From NCBI GenBank assembly GCA_029860345.1, contig JAOUBJ010000011.1, forward strand, positions 1-64,000: a DNA stretch of 64,000 nucleotides, given 5' to 3'. A program made the translations under genes and the position numbers. The notes under the pieces were generated by a model, which ran no database searches, had not been told where the DNA came from, and saw only the letters and a program-made list of their open reading frames with translations. This stretch comes from Candidatus Zixiibacteriota bacterium (GTDB lineage Bacteria > Zixibacteria > MSB-5A5 > GN15 > FEB-12). Below are positions 8,082-18,500 of the stretch, one piece after another (the stretch's first letter is position 1; the number at the start of each line of letters is the position of its first letter).

Positions 8082-9547
8082 TGGATACCGGCTTCGGCAA
8101 GAAACTGTTCAGGTTATTTCTGATGTTCTCCCTGCTGCCGTCGGCCGTGTTGGCCCTGTTCGGATACTACCTGACAACCGAGACAGCCAACATGCAAACA
8201 GCTGAAAAGAGTGTTGAGTCTATCGGCGTCGCCGACTATTACAAAATGTTCCTGTACGCCAGGATTGATTCCGCCTTGATCAACTACTCTGCCGACCTGT
8301 CGCCCAACCTGGTCGGACTGGATTTTCTTGTTTTTCGGTCCGCGAGTGCCGACACGGTGCTGTGGGGTGATTCGCTGGTCCAAGCGGTCACCGATGACCT
8401 GTGGACGCACGCCGGCAAAAAGGGATACGGCATGTTCGAATCGGAACACGGGCTGCTACAATACAAGTGCAGACTGCTCGGTGAGTCCACGCAAGTATGC
8501 GGTGGGTTCTTTCACCTGCCCGACTTTGCTCGGGTAATGGGCACCATGCAGAGGGAACAAGCAGGACGCTCGGCCGGTAAAGACCTTCGCCCGCGCTACC
8601 TGCTCTTTTTGGCCAGCCTGTTTCTGCTGGTGGGCGCCGTCACATTGGTCGTGGCTTACATCTTTTCGGCCAGACTGGCCCGCTCTCTGTCGCGCCCGTT
8701 GACCCAGCTCAGCGTCGCATCGAAAGAGATTGCCCAGGGTAGATTCGGCCAAACCGTTCCGCCGGCCGGGGTCGGAGAAATACGTTCGTTGATCGACAAC
8801 TTTAATCGGATGTCCCGTCGTTTGGAATTCACCACCAATCGCCTGGCCCAATCGGAACGAGTTGCCGCATGGCGTAGCGTGGCCCGACGATTCGCTCACG
8901 AACTCAAAAACCCGCTGCAGCCGATCATGATTTCGCTGCATCGCCTGCATACGATGCTGGCTGACTCGGAGCAGCATACTGAGGCGGCTGAACCGCTCCG
9001 AGCGGCTTCGGAAGAACTGAAGCATCTGGTCGAACTGGCCGACCGGTTCGCCCAACTGGCAAAACTTCCCGAGCCGACCCTTGAGATGGTGGACCTCACC
9101 GAATTGCTTGAAAGCATCGCGACCCTCTACCGTGACCGCATGGAAAAATACCAATTCGAAGTCGATCTTCAGGACCGGCCGGTGACAGCGCGGATCGACC
9201 CCACCTACTTTCGCGAAGCGCTGCACAACCTGTTGCAAAACGCCGCCGACGCCTCGTCCGAAAACGGCAGGATCCGTCTGGCCCTTTGTTTGCGCCGGGA
9301 TGAGATCGATATCGCGGTCGAAGACTTCGGCAGCGGCATGTCGGAAGAGATTGTTACGGCCTCCCGGTTGCCCGGTTTTACGACCAAGACGAAAGGGAAA
9401 GGGCTGGGCCTGGCCGTTGTTGAAAAGGTAGTAACCGAGATTGGCGGGCGGCTTTCTATCGATTCGCAGCAAGGCCGCGGGACCAGGATAACCATCACCC
9501 TCAGGCAGGAAACGGATACCGATGCGGCCGCGGATTCTGATAATTGA
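8078..9547 (+). CDS. NtrY-like membrane sensor histidine kinase
   Basis: A 489-residue kinase: transmembrane helix near residues 12-30, a ~140-residue extracytoplasmic sensor, a second helix (~175-200), HAMP region (RPLTQLSVASKEIAQGRF), then the histidine box RFAHELKNPLQP with His near residue 274. The ATPase boxes are LHNLLQNAADAS, VEDFGSGMSEE and KGLGLAVVEKVV. The HELKNPL box and the adjacent sigma-54 regulator point to the NtrY class. It begins within the NUDIX stop (ATGA) and its 3' end overlaps the regulator by 26 bases, indicating translational coupling. The signal is unknown. Confidence 0.92.
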   Translation: MMDTGFGKKLFRLFLMFSLLPSAVLALFGYYLTTETANMQTAEKSVESIGVADYYKMFLYARIDSALINYSADLSPNLVGLDFLVFRSASADTVLWGDSLVQAVTDDLWTHAGKKGYGMFESEHGLLQYKCRLLGESTQVCGGFFHLPDFARVMGTMQREQAGRSAGKDLRPRYLLFLASLFLLVGAVTLVVAYIFSARLARSLSRPLTQLSVASKEIAQGRFGQTVPPAGVGEIRSLIDNFNRMSRRLEFTTNRLAQSERVAAWRSVARRFAHELKNPLQPIMISLHRLHTMLADSEQHTEAAEPLRAASEELKHLVELADRFAQLAKLPEPTLEMVDLTELLESIATLYRDRMEKYQFEVDLQDRPVTARIDPTYFREALHNLLQNAADASSENGRIRLALCLRRDEIDIAVEDFGSGMSEEIVTASRLPGFTTKTKGKGLGLAVVEKVVTEIGGRLSIDSQQGRGTRITITLRQETDTDAAADSDN

Positions 9548-10862
9548 CGACGAGCCGAATATCACCAGTTCGTTCGCATCGCTGCTGGCCGACGAAGGAT
9601 ACTCAGCCGACTGTGCCGCCGATGCCGAGAACGGTCTCAAACTGTGTGACGGTACGGCTTTCGATCTGATTCTACTGGACTTGAACCTTCCCCGCCAATC
9701 GGGAATCGACTTTCTCAAACAGATCAAAAGAACCGCTCGCCCGCCGCTGGTACTGGTCATCTCCGGCCAAACAGAGATACCGGTCGCCCTGGATGCAATG
9801 AAACTCGGCGCCGTCGACTACTTGGAGAAACCGGTGTCAGCCGAGCGATTGGTTTCGTCGGTGCGCGCTGCCTTGATGCTGGCCAAGGCCGAACAACAAC
9901 GGGCTATAATGGCCGATGAGGTCGATGCGCATTCGCGAATAATCGGTCAATCAAATGCTCTGGACAGTTTGCTGGGTACCATCGACCAGGCCGCACCCAC
10001 CGATGTTACCGTCCTGATAGAGGGCGAGAACGGCACCGGTAAGGAACTTGTCGCCACTCGTATCCACCTCGAAAGCAAGCGGCGGGATCGACCCTTCATC
10101 AAAGTCAACTGCCCCGGTGTTCCTGAAACTCTGTTTGAATCGGAATTGTTCGGCCACCGCAAGGGAGCCTTCACCGGTGCTGTGAGAGATTTCCCCGGTA
10201 AGTTCGCGCTGGCCGACTCAGGTACCATATTCCTCGATGAAGTCGGCGACCTCCCGCTGTCCTGTCAGGCCAAATTATTGCGCGTACTGGAAACAGGCGA
10301 GGTGGAAACCCTGGGCGATCCCGAACGTCGGCGGGTCGACGTGCGCGTGATCGCCGCTACCAATCGCAATCTGTCAAAACTGATTGCCGAAACCAAGTTT
10401 CGCGAGGACCTGTACTATCGGTTGTCGGTCTTTCCCGTAAAGGTACCGCCGTTGCGTCAACGGATTGACGATGTGCCCCTTCTGGTGGGTGAGTTTTTGC
10501 GACGATTCGATCCCTCCGGCGGCACTACGCTGTCGAGTGAAGCCCTGGCCTATTTGACAACCCTTGACTACCCAGGCAATGTGCGCCAGTTGAAGAACAT
10601 CATCGAACGATTGACTATCGTATGCAGCGGTAGCACGGTTGTTCTGGACGATCTGATTCTGCAACTCAGCGCTGCCGGTCAGGCCTCTGTCTCTCCGAGC
10701 GGGAATGGCCTGAATGTGCGCCTGCGCATATTCGAAAAGCACCTGATCCAGTCTACCCTGGCCGCCTGTGGCGGAAATATCTCGGAAGCGGCTCGACTGC
10801 TTGAGGTCGATCGGGCGAATCTCTCCAGGAAAATCAAAGAGTTCGGGCTCAAAGACAGCTGA
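9522..10862 (+). CDS. Sigma-54-dependent response regulator (NtrC/NtrX family)
   Basis: A 446-residue regulator with three domains: a receiver (acidic pair IIDDEP, phospho-acceptor Asp in LILLDLNLP, Lys in VDYLEKPVS), an AAA+ domain (Walker A GENGTGKE, sigma-54 contact loop GAFTGA, Walker B-type IFLDEVGDL, arginine-finger region), and a Fis-type helix-turn-helix at the end (AARLLEVDRANLSRKIKEFGL). It should be phosphorylated by the overlapping kinase and then activate sigma-54 promoters. Targets are not evident; I did not find a clear GG-N10-GC promoter nearby. Confidence 0.95.
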   Translation: MRPRILIIDDEPNITSSFASLLADEGYSADCAADAENGLKLCDGTAFDLILLDLNLPRQSGIDFLKQIKRTARPPLVLVISGQTEIPVALDAMKLGAVDYLEKPVSAERLVSSVRAALMLAKAEQQRAIMADEVDAHSRIIGQSNALDSLLGTIDQAAPTDVTVLIEGENGTGKELVATRIHLESKRRDRPFIKVNCPGVPETLFESELFGHRKGAFTGAVRDFPGKFALADSGTIFLDEVGDLPLSCQAKLLRVLETGEVETLGDPERRRVDVRVIAATNRNLSKLIAETKFREDLYYRLSVFPVKVPPLRQRIDDVPLLVGEFLRRFDPSGGTTLSSEALAYLTTLDYPGNVRQLKNIIERLTIVCSGSTVVLDDLILQLSAAGQASVSPSGNGLNVRLRIFEKHLIQSTLAACGGNISEAARLLEVDRANLSRKIKEFGLKDS

Positions 10863-11169
10863 CCTATTGCGTTCATCCTTCGACTGCGCTCAGGACGACA
10901 CGGCCAAGCCGTGTTTCTTCCCCTTCGGGCCAGGGGGTTCGACCTACAAGAGCCGTCGCGCGAGGTCGCACAACGGCACGGCAGAACGTCAGTCTTGTTC
11001 GTGCCCGGCAGATGTCCACATCTGCCGCATAGTAAGGCGGGTCCGTCTTCGCCTGCGCGGGAATGACAGAGTATTGACTACCCCACAATGAACAAAACCA
11101 AGGCAGGGGTGTGTAAAGATACCACGCTTGCAGGCTTCACATCGCTGCAAACAGGCGCGGAATCACAAC
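10863..11169 (+). repeat. Intergenic repeat mosaic with a palindrome
   Basis: No gene is seen. The stretch is built from motifs that recur elsewhere in the window: a CTTCGACTGCGCTCAGGA-type word, a perfect palindrome at 11007-11026 (arms GGCAGATG/CATCTGCC, 4-base loop), a GGTCCGTCTTCGCCTGCGCG-like word and GGGAATGACAG. Confidence 0.6.
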
Positions 11170-11198
11170 TTGACTCGTTGGCACGGAATTTGTTTTAT
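11170..11198 (+). promoter_or_regulatory. Putative sigma-70 promoter of the outer-membrane protein gene
   Basis: TTGACT (11170-11175) and TTTTAT (11193-11198) are 17 bases apart. The ribosome-binding site CGGAGG and the ATG at 11222 follow closely, giving a short leader of under 20 bases. Confidence 0.5.
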
Positions 11199-11221
11199 GC
11201 TCCTGAAAAACGGAGGACGTA

Positions 11222-12970
11222 ATGACCAAACGGATAATTGTTCACATCACAATCGCAGCGTTAGCAGCGGCTTTCTGTTCCGCAGCGGCTGTTGCCGGAG
11301 ACGACGATTACCAGGACTACCGGGATGCCAACGGCTTTGCCGAACTGTTTCGCATTGTCTATCACGAAGATGATATCTCAATTCACTTCACCCAGGGAAA
11401 CAAGGAATACATGTCCCGCTACGCGCGCGATGACATCTCGATCAGGAACGGTGTCGTCGAGGTGAGTGGCGAGACTGTTTTTGACAGGAACGGTCTCATC
11501 ATCGATGGTGTCAGGCGCGACTATGAAAGTATTATAGACGTCACCATACTCGATGACGGTGATTTCTTCTCGATAACTTTTCTGACATCCGAATCCGAGT
11601 CTCGGCGTGTCGACCGCCTGCGCAAGGGAAATCGAATCAGTTTCGACCAGAACATGGTGGTCGAAGAGGACGAGTTCGTTCGTGGGCTGGCCCTCACCGT
11701 TATCGGAAATGCCGAGATCTATGGCGAGGTTAACAAGGATGTTGTCTCGCTGTTCGGGGACGTATACATCGGACCGGCCGCGGTGGCCCGCGGCGATGTG
11801 ACCAGCCTTACCGGACATGTCGATGTTGCGCGCGAGGCGACCGTGTACGGAGAAATGTTTACCCACGACAAAAAACGGGTGACACGACGCCATCGCTTCC
11901 GCCGGCGTATGGATCGTTTCGATATTGACTGCGATCTGCGGTACAACCGCGTTGACGGTTTGCAGATCGGTCTCGGCGGTATGTTTGAAGACCCCGATTC
12001 GCTCTTGCCAAGCATCTGGACAGACGGCGCCTACGCCTTTGCATCGGAACGATGGCGCTACGATTTCGGTCTGGAGCAGACCGTTCTGCGCAACCCGGCC
12101 CTGGCCGTCGGCGGCGAATACTATCGTCACCTGGTGTCCGAAGATGACTGGCTTTTGGACAATGACGAGAACACAGCCTTCGCGCTGGTGGTGGGCGAAG
12201 ACTACAAGGACTATTATGAGGCAGAGGGGGGGTGGGCGTACACCCGGCTCAAACCGACCGATGACTTGCAGCTACAGGTGGGTTATACCTACGAGGAAAC
12301 CAAGTGGCTTGACGCCCACCATAATCTCTGGCATCTCTTCGGCTCCAAGAAATTCGGCGACAACTACGAAACCGTCCCAGCCGGTTTTACCGATACTTTA
12401 ATGACTGAAGTGGATTCTTCCACCAACGCCTACCTGACCGTGGAGGCCGACTTTGATACCGGCGACCCCGAGGAACGTTTCGCCTCTTCCGCCTGGAAGG
12501 TCTCATCGGCCCTGGAATACGCCCACCCCGATTTTTCTTCGGACTTCAGTTATCGCCGGTACACTCTGGCCGTGACCCGTTTTCAGAAAGTGCATAGGCG
12601 CTCCATGTTGATTATGCGCGGTATGTACGGTGGCAGTGACGGATACTTACCCATTTATAAACGGTACTTCCTGGGTGGATTGGGCACCCTTCGCGGCTAT
12701 CGACACAAGGAGTACATGGGCACCAGATTCTGGATGGTCAATACTGAATATCGTACTCGCTTCCCGGGTTCCGACATCTCCGCCTCCCTCATCTGGGACC
12801 TTGGTAAGATCGGCAACGATACGGCCCTTGACTCAGATGTCGATCTCAAGCATTCGCTGGGCTTCGCCTTGACTCTGGGTGATGACTTTCGTATCAGCAT
12901 CGCCAAACGCCTGGACCGCTCCGAAGATAACGATCCGAGAATCTACGTTCGCCTGGCACAACCTTTTTAG
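11222..12970 (+). CDS. Outer-membrane beta-barrel protein with bactofilin-like segment
   Basis: A 582-residue protein with a signal peptide (IAALAAAFCSAAAVAG). Residues ~150-220 show short repeated beta motifs (GNAEIYGEVNKDVVSLFGDV, GPAAVARGDVTSLTGHVDV) resembling the right-handed beta-helix of polymer-forming bactofilin-type domains. The C-terminal half looks like a surface-antigen/BamA-family barrel: FLGGLGTLRGY is the conserved glycine-rich loop region, followed by alternating strands and a terminal phenylalanine (RLAQPF), as in outer-membrane proteins. It probably inserts in the outer membrane; whether it is a transporter or an anchor is unknown. Followed after 26 bases by a small secreted protein, likely co-transcribed. 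Confidence 0.8.
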   Translation: MTKRIIVHITIAALAAAFCSAAAVAGDDDYQDYRDANGFAELFRIVYHEDDISIHFTQGNKEYMSRYARDDISIRNGVVEVSGETVFDRNGLIIDGVRRDYESIIDVTILDDGDFFSITFLTSESESRRVDRLRKGNRISFDQNMVVEEDEFVRGLALTVIGNAEIYGEVNKDVVSLFGDVYIGPAAVARGDVTSLTGHVDVAREATVYGEMFTHDKKRVTRRHRFRRRMDRFDIDCDLRYNRVDGLQIGLGGMFEDPDSLLPSIWTDGAYAFASERWRYDFGLEQTVLRNPALAVGGEYYRHLVSEDDWLLDNDENTAFALVVGEDYKDYYEAEGGWAYTRLKPTDDLQLQVGYTYEETKWLDAHHNLWHLFGSKKFGDNYETVPAGFTDTLMTEVDSSTNAYLTVEADFDTGDPEERFASSAWKVSSALEYAHPDFSSDFSYRRYTLAVTRFQKVHRRSMLIMRGMYGGSDGYLPIYKRYFLGGLGTLRGYRHKEYMGTRFWMVNTEYRTRFPGSDISASLIWDLGKIGNDTALDSDVDLKHSLGFALTLGDDFRISIAKRLDRSEDNDPRIYVRLAQPF

Positions 12971-12996
12971 GAGGTCGGTTCCAAAAACGAGCCGTC

Positions 12997-13629
12997 ATGT
13001 CAAAGTCGAATTCCTCGTATAAAACCCTGGCGGTTGCGGTCGTTCTGTCCGCAGCCGCTTTGGTCCATGCAGGCGAGACGCCCGACTTCGGTGTCATGGA
13101 TGCAGAGCCGAATCTGGCCGCATGGCTGGACCTGGCTCCGCTGATGTCGAATTCACGAGTTGAAAAAATCCGTGACGGAGTCGATTTCATCATCGATTTC
13201 AATTTGATCCTCAATCGACCGAAACGGTTTTTCGGCGCCGAAACAGTTGTAAAACGACATGGAATTGTCCAGATCGGATATCGAATTGTGACCGAAGATT
13301 TCATTGTCCGGATGGGCGGCGAAGGTTTTCAAAGAACCGGCAAGTTTGCCAACCTGGCCGAGTTACATCGATATCTGACCGACTCAATAGTGGTCGACCT
13401 AATCGACTACTCCGAGCTTGACAGCCTCAGGCGATACCGCCTGAAACTGGAGTTGGCATGTATCTCCATGTCCGGACTTAATTTAGAGCCGTCTCCGGAT
13501 TCGTCGACAGAGGATGAGTCCGCGCTCAAATACCTTTTCAGGCATTTTTTGAAACTCACCGGTTTTGGCCGTGACAGCTTTTCCGGCCAGACCCTGCTTT
13601 TCTCACCGGCCGAAGTACGTCAAAAATAA
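12997..13629 (+). CDS. Secreted or periplasmic protein of unknown function
   Basis: A 210-residue protein with a signal peptide (VAVVLSAAALVHAG). No family is recognised. It contains regions such as FIIDFNLILNRPKRFFGAETVVKR suggestive of a small beta-rich domain that could handle a DUF4390-like role, but this is not secure. Starts 26 bases after the barrel protein with AGGAGG upstream, so a joint envelope role is plausible. Confidence 0.75.
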   Translation: MSKSNSSYKTLAVAVVLSAAALVHAGETPDFGVMDAEPNLAAWLDLAPLMSNSRVEKIRDGVDFIIDFNLILNRPKRFFGAETVVKRHGIVQIGYRIVTEDFIVRMGGEGFQRTGKFANLAELHRYLTDSIVVDLIDYSELDSLRRYRLKLELACISMSGLNLEPSPDSSTEDESALKYLFRHFLKLTGFGRDSFSGQTLLFSPAEVRQK

Positions 13630-13739
13630 GCTACTGCGGCTCGTATCAGTCAGGCATTGAGTCCGCCGGGGGTTAATTCATTGCCTCCTCTCGCCGATAA
13701 TATGAATCAGTGTGAACCCCTGACTGAAAGTCCGGCTTG

Positions 13740-15530
13740 ATGGCAACTATGCACGATAAGACGACCAAGGAGCACTCAGTCGGTGATCTAATTGCTGAGG
13801 ACGAATCGGCAGCAAAGAAAATCACCGGGGACATCTTCGCCGATCTGGAGGCCACTCTGAACGAAGTGGCGGAGACCAATCCCAGAATCAACCTGAAACT
13901 TGCCGACGGCAACAAGACCACGACCGACCTGCAGGCGCTGCTAACGGTGTCGCAGGCGGTGAACTCATCGTTGGTTCTGGATGACGTGCTGCAGATTGTC
14001 ATGCAAAAGGCAATCGAATTGATGCAGGCGGAACGTGGCCTGATAATGCTTTTGGATGACGACAGCGAACTGCAAATCCGCACCGCCCACAATCTGGGTA
14101 GGAAAGAAATGATGCAGGAGGAGTTCCGGATATCCAACTCCGTCGTTACCAAAGTGGCCAAGACCGGAAAGTCGATCTATGCCTCCGACGCCCAGAGTGA
14201 TGCGCGCTATGCAGAACAAGCCTCGGTTGTTGAACTGAACCTGAGATCAATCATGTGCGTACCGATCAAGGAGCAAGGTTGCGTGATCGGCGTAATATAT
14301 GTCGACAATTCCAATCAGACCCGCATGTTTCTCAAGTCCGACCTCTACTTGTTTGAACTATACGCCCAGGCGGTTGCAGGCGCTCTGCGCAACGCTGCTC
14401 ATTACGACTCACTGCTTAAGCTCAAAAAGTACAACGAATCGGTCATCAATTTGTCACCGATCGGGATGGTGGTTGTCGACGATGGCTGCAATGTGGCTAC
14501 CATCAACACGACTGCCCTGGAGATACTCGAAATTAATATCGATGAAGTGACGGCGCTTGGCGATGAAGAACCGCTGACACCCTTTCTGGAACTTTTGCAG
14601 CCGGATGAACGATCTCGCTGGCGCAACATGATAGATACCGCCCTGAGCACCAACGAGGATTTTTCGGACCCCCGGTATTTTCATAACACCGGTTATATCG
14701 AGAAAGTGTTGTCGATTAAAATCTCGCCTACCTCGGCCTTGCCCAAGGGTGACACCGGCCTGATAATCACTATCGAAGACATTACAGAAAAAGTACTGAT
14801 GGAAAAGTATGTTATTCTCTCGGAGAAACTTGCCGCCAAGGGGGAGATGGCGGCATCTATCGCTCACGAGTTGAACAACTACCTGGCCATTGCCGCTACC
14901 AACGCCGAGTTGATGGGCATGAATCTCGACCGGGATAAGTTTGACAAGGCCCGCTTCAACGCCAAATCTATCGTCGACAATATCTTCAAGATCAAGCGGT
15001 TCGTCGACAATCTGATGGCTTTCGCACAACCCGAGCCGGAGTACATCAGCTACGATATCAAGCACCTGATTGAGGATATGCTGTTCTCGCTGCGCGTGCA
15101 ACCACGTCTTAAACGAATCCACTTCACAATTGACCTGGGGCGCGCTATCCCCAATCTCGAAATGGATGTTGGTCAGATTCAGCAGGTGCTGATGAACCTG
15201 CTCAACAACGCCGCCGATGCCATTGAAGAAAGGGCCATCGCCGAGCAAGCAGTCGGAAATGACTTCAAGCGGGAGATCGGGATAATCGCAGGCTACAACG
15301 AACGGTCAGGACTTGTCTCGATTGACGTCACCGACAACGGTGTCGGCATGGCCCAGGAGATCCTAAGCAAGTTGTTCACTCCGCACTTCACCACCAAGAA
15401 GGGCGGGCACGGCCTTGGACTGTCCAACTGCCGAAAAATCGTCGAGAGCCATCAGGGAAAACTTACAGCCAAATCGACTCTCGGCCACGGCAGCACCTTC
15501 ACCCTGACTCTGCCGCACAAGTTGACCTAA
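13740..15530 (+). CDS. Cytoplasmic GAF-PAS sensor histidine kinase
   Basis: A ~596-residue soluble kinase. Residues ~65-220 form a GAF domain (LLTVSQAVNSSLVLDDVLQI, MCVPIKEQGCVIGVIYVDN), ~230-350 a PAS-like region, then a dimerisation helix with the histidine in SIAHELNNYLAIAATNAEL, and an ATPase domain with NLLNNAADAIEE, VTDNGVGMAQE and HGLGLSNCRKIV. No response regulator adjoins, but a Ser/Thr kinase starts 20 bases downstream. The ATG at 13740 is used; no clear ribosome-binding site is seen, and ATG at 13749 is possible. Confidence 0.9.
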   Translation: MATMHDKTTKEHSVGDLIAEDESAAKKITGDIFADLEATLNEVAETNPRINLKLADGNKTTTDLQALLTVSQAVNSSLVLDDVLQIVMQKAIELMQAERGLIMLLDDDSELQIRTAHNLGRKEMMQEEFRISNSVVTKVAKTGKSIYASDAQSDARYAEQASVVELNLRSIMCVPIKEQGCVIGVIYVDNSNQTRMFLKSDLYLFELYAQAVAGALRNAAHYDSLLKLKKYNESVINLSPIGMVVVDDGCNVATINTTALEILEINIDEVTALGDEEPLTPFLELLQPDERSRWRNMIDTALSTNEDFSDPRYFHNTGYIEKVLSIKISPTSALPKGDTGLIITIEDITEKVLMEKYVILSEKLAAKGEMAASIAHELNNYLAIAATNAELMGMNLDRDKFDKARFNAKSIVDNIFKIKRFVDNLMAFAQPEPEYISYDIKHLIEDMLFSLRVQPRLKRIHFTIDLGRAIPNLEMDVGQIQQVLMNLLNNAADAIEERAIAEQAVGNDFKREIGIIAGYNERSGLVSIDVTDNGVGMAQEILSKLFTPHFTTKKGGHGLGLSNCRKIVESHQGKLTAKSTLGHGSTFTLTLPHKLT

Positions 15531-15550
15531 CCAACCTGCACGAGGATGAC

Positions 15551-18500
15551 ATGAAACCACCCCCTCTGCCGAAATGCATTCGGTATCTGGGCCACCTTGG
15601 TCGCGGGGGAACGGCAGAAGTCGGTCGGGTGCGTGTGGACGGCCTTCCCTTCGACGTTGCGCTGAAATACCCTGCCACCAATGACAACGAGGCAATCGCC
15701 GCTTTTCGCCACCTGGCCGATCGTGAACGACTTCTCATCGGCGACCTTGAATTCCCCGGGCTGGTGCGAATCATCGATCACTCTGAGTTGGACGCTCACT
15801 ACCTGTTGCTTGAGTTGTGCGAAGGTCCCACCCTTGACGGTGTGGGAACAACTCACGATGTCCAAAAGGTGCTGGATATTCTGAGCGCCCTGGCCCTGAA
15901 TCTGAATTTCTTGAACATCCATCACCGCGTCCACGGTGATCTCAAACCTCAAAACGTCTTCCTGCCCGCATCATGGTCCGAAACAGGGCTGGGCCAACTG
16001 TTCTACCTGAAACTTTCCGACTTCTCTCTTGGCCGGCGCCTGGATGAATCTGAAGGTTCTCGGGCCGGACTGGGCACGGTGGGATACATGGCCCCGGAAA
16101 CATTGACCGACGAAATCTGCGATCACCGTTCCGACCTCTTTGCCCTGGGTGTGATCGCCTGGCAGTTAACAACCGGCCATCACCCCTTCATCGATCCGAA
16201 CGACGCCGACCCGGTGCGCACAAATAGCCGCGTCTGTGAAGCTCAACCGTTTTCCCCGGGTGAAGTACGCAGCGAAGTGCCCAAGAAAGTAACCGAACTC
16301 ATGGCGGCTTTGATGGAGAAAGACCCGAGTAACAGACCGGCCTCGGGTGGAGAAGTTTGCGCTAGTCTGAGGGAGGCCGGCGCCGCCTACCCGTATGAAA
16401 AGGGGTTGAGACCAAAGCACCTGATGACTGCGGCTGGTTCCTACGCTGAGAAGATCGACCAGTCGCTGCACCTGAACTCAAGTCGGCGCCAACGCCTGGA
16501 CCGTATCACCAACCACGATCATCAGTGTTTGAGGATGGTCCTGAACGCCAATTTTCTAAAGGGTGCGCTCGTTCTCAAACAGGATCGGTTTGAGTTTACC
16601 AGGTCCATATACCGGCCACACCGCTTACGACGGCATTGGCTGAACCACTACGCCTCCGCCGATATGGGAGCGCGTCGCAAAATCATTCAAAGGGCGGTGG
16701 TGGGCGACCAAACGATGGCCGAACATTTGGGCTTGTTCAATCCCGAGACCAAGGCTCCCCCGGACGGGCTGGTAGAGATGATCCTTCCCCTTCTGAAACC
16801 GTCGACGGTGCGGTTACTAACGGCCCGTTTTGCTCCCTCAGCGGAGAAACTGAAGTTGTACGCTGCGGCCGCTCGGTATTACGTTCAATCCGGCAATCTT
16901 GAAGGCGCCGAACGGTGTGCTTTTCAAGCCGCTGTGGCTTTGAATAAGAAGCATCAGAACGAGGCCGCCCTTCGCCTGTTGCAGAGCGTCATCCGGTACG
17001 CCCGCCTGACCGACCGGACTTTTGAAGTGAGACAACTGTTGATGAATCGTGGCGACATCCTCAAAGAGATTGGCGACGCTGCCCCGGCCATGGCCGCCTA
17101 CGATGAGATAATTGCATTGTACGAAGGGCAACCGGCCGACAAACTCCTGGCCGAGACCTACAAAGACATGGGCGACCTGTACAAAATCAAGCAGGAGCCG
17201 GCTGCAGGTTTGTCGGCCCTTGAGAAGGCGATGAGGATTTACTCTGAACTCGGCGATGAATTGGAGATTTCGCACACTCTCAACAATATCGGTAACCTGC
17301 ATTGGGTGGGTGCAGACTATCCGGCGGCTCTGAGATCCTACCGTCGCGCCTTGAGAATTCAGCGACGGCACAAGGCGATGGATAACGTTGCCTCAACACT
17401 GAGCAATATTGCATCGATACTGGCCATCCGTGGCAAGTTGGTGCGTGCCACCCGACTTTTCAGTTTGTCGATCGATATTTGCCGCGAAACCACCAACCAA
17501 CTTGAGGAAGCACGCATCCTCAACAATCTGGGCTACGTTTACCACCTGCGCGGCATGTCCGACGAAGCGGTAGACAGCCTGGAGAGTTCGCTGGAAATAA
17601 ACCGAAAGATAGGCACCAAAAAGGAGATTCTGTTCAATCTGGAGAATCTGACGGCCATCATGATAGGCGCCGGGCAACTTAGACAATCGGTCAAGTATCT
17701 GCAGGAAGGCATGACCCTGGCCACCGAGCTTGATGACACCGCACACCTGGGCGCATTCACCGGCGATATGGGCAGGACGCTCAAGCGCATGGGACGGTTC
17801 AGTGAGGCCGAAGCCTTGTATAGTGATGCTGCTTCTCTTTACGAAGAGGTTGAAGATCCCATCGGTCGCGCCCGTCTGGAGATCAGCCGGGCAGACTTGC
17901 GAGACAGGATAGGTGATGCCCAAAGCGCCGGCCAGATTGCCCTTGAAACCTTGAAGCAGCGAGCGGCGGTGAACGATAAGCCCCAGGAACTGGAAGCGCT
18001 GTTGGTGTTAACCAGGGTCACCGACTCACCAGAGCATCTTGAGCGCGCCCGTGAATTGGTGGCCGAGTTGAAGTTGGAGCGAGAACGGGTTGTGGTCGAG
18101 TTTAACGCTCTCAGCAGGGCCTTGCGACGAGGCGTAACCAGGACGGAGATCGATCCGTACACCGAGATTGTGGAAACTCTGGACACTATTAAGAACGATA
18201 TCGAATTGCCGTGGATGTGCAGCCTGGCCGGCGAACTCATGATAGCCGGCGACCGCCATTCGGATGCACTAATATACCTGGAGCGCTCGCTGAAACTGGC
18301 CGAGAGTTTTGGACTGCTGCCCGAACAGATCGACAGCCAGACGCTTATCGGCCGGGTTCACCTGCATGCCGGGAATTATGAATCGGCCTATGGCTGCTTT
18401 CGCATGGCCTTTGAGACGGCCCGCACAATATCGGGACAGATCAGCAACCCGGATGATCAGAATTCGTTTCAGAACCTGCCGACGATTAAGTTTCTGGTGG

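Noticed and set aside
8456-9760. 434-codon minus-strand open frame opposite the kinase
   Set aside because: Antisense to the NtrY-like kinase, whose motifs are intact; codon use of the high-GC gene explains the opposite frame.
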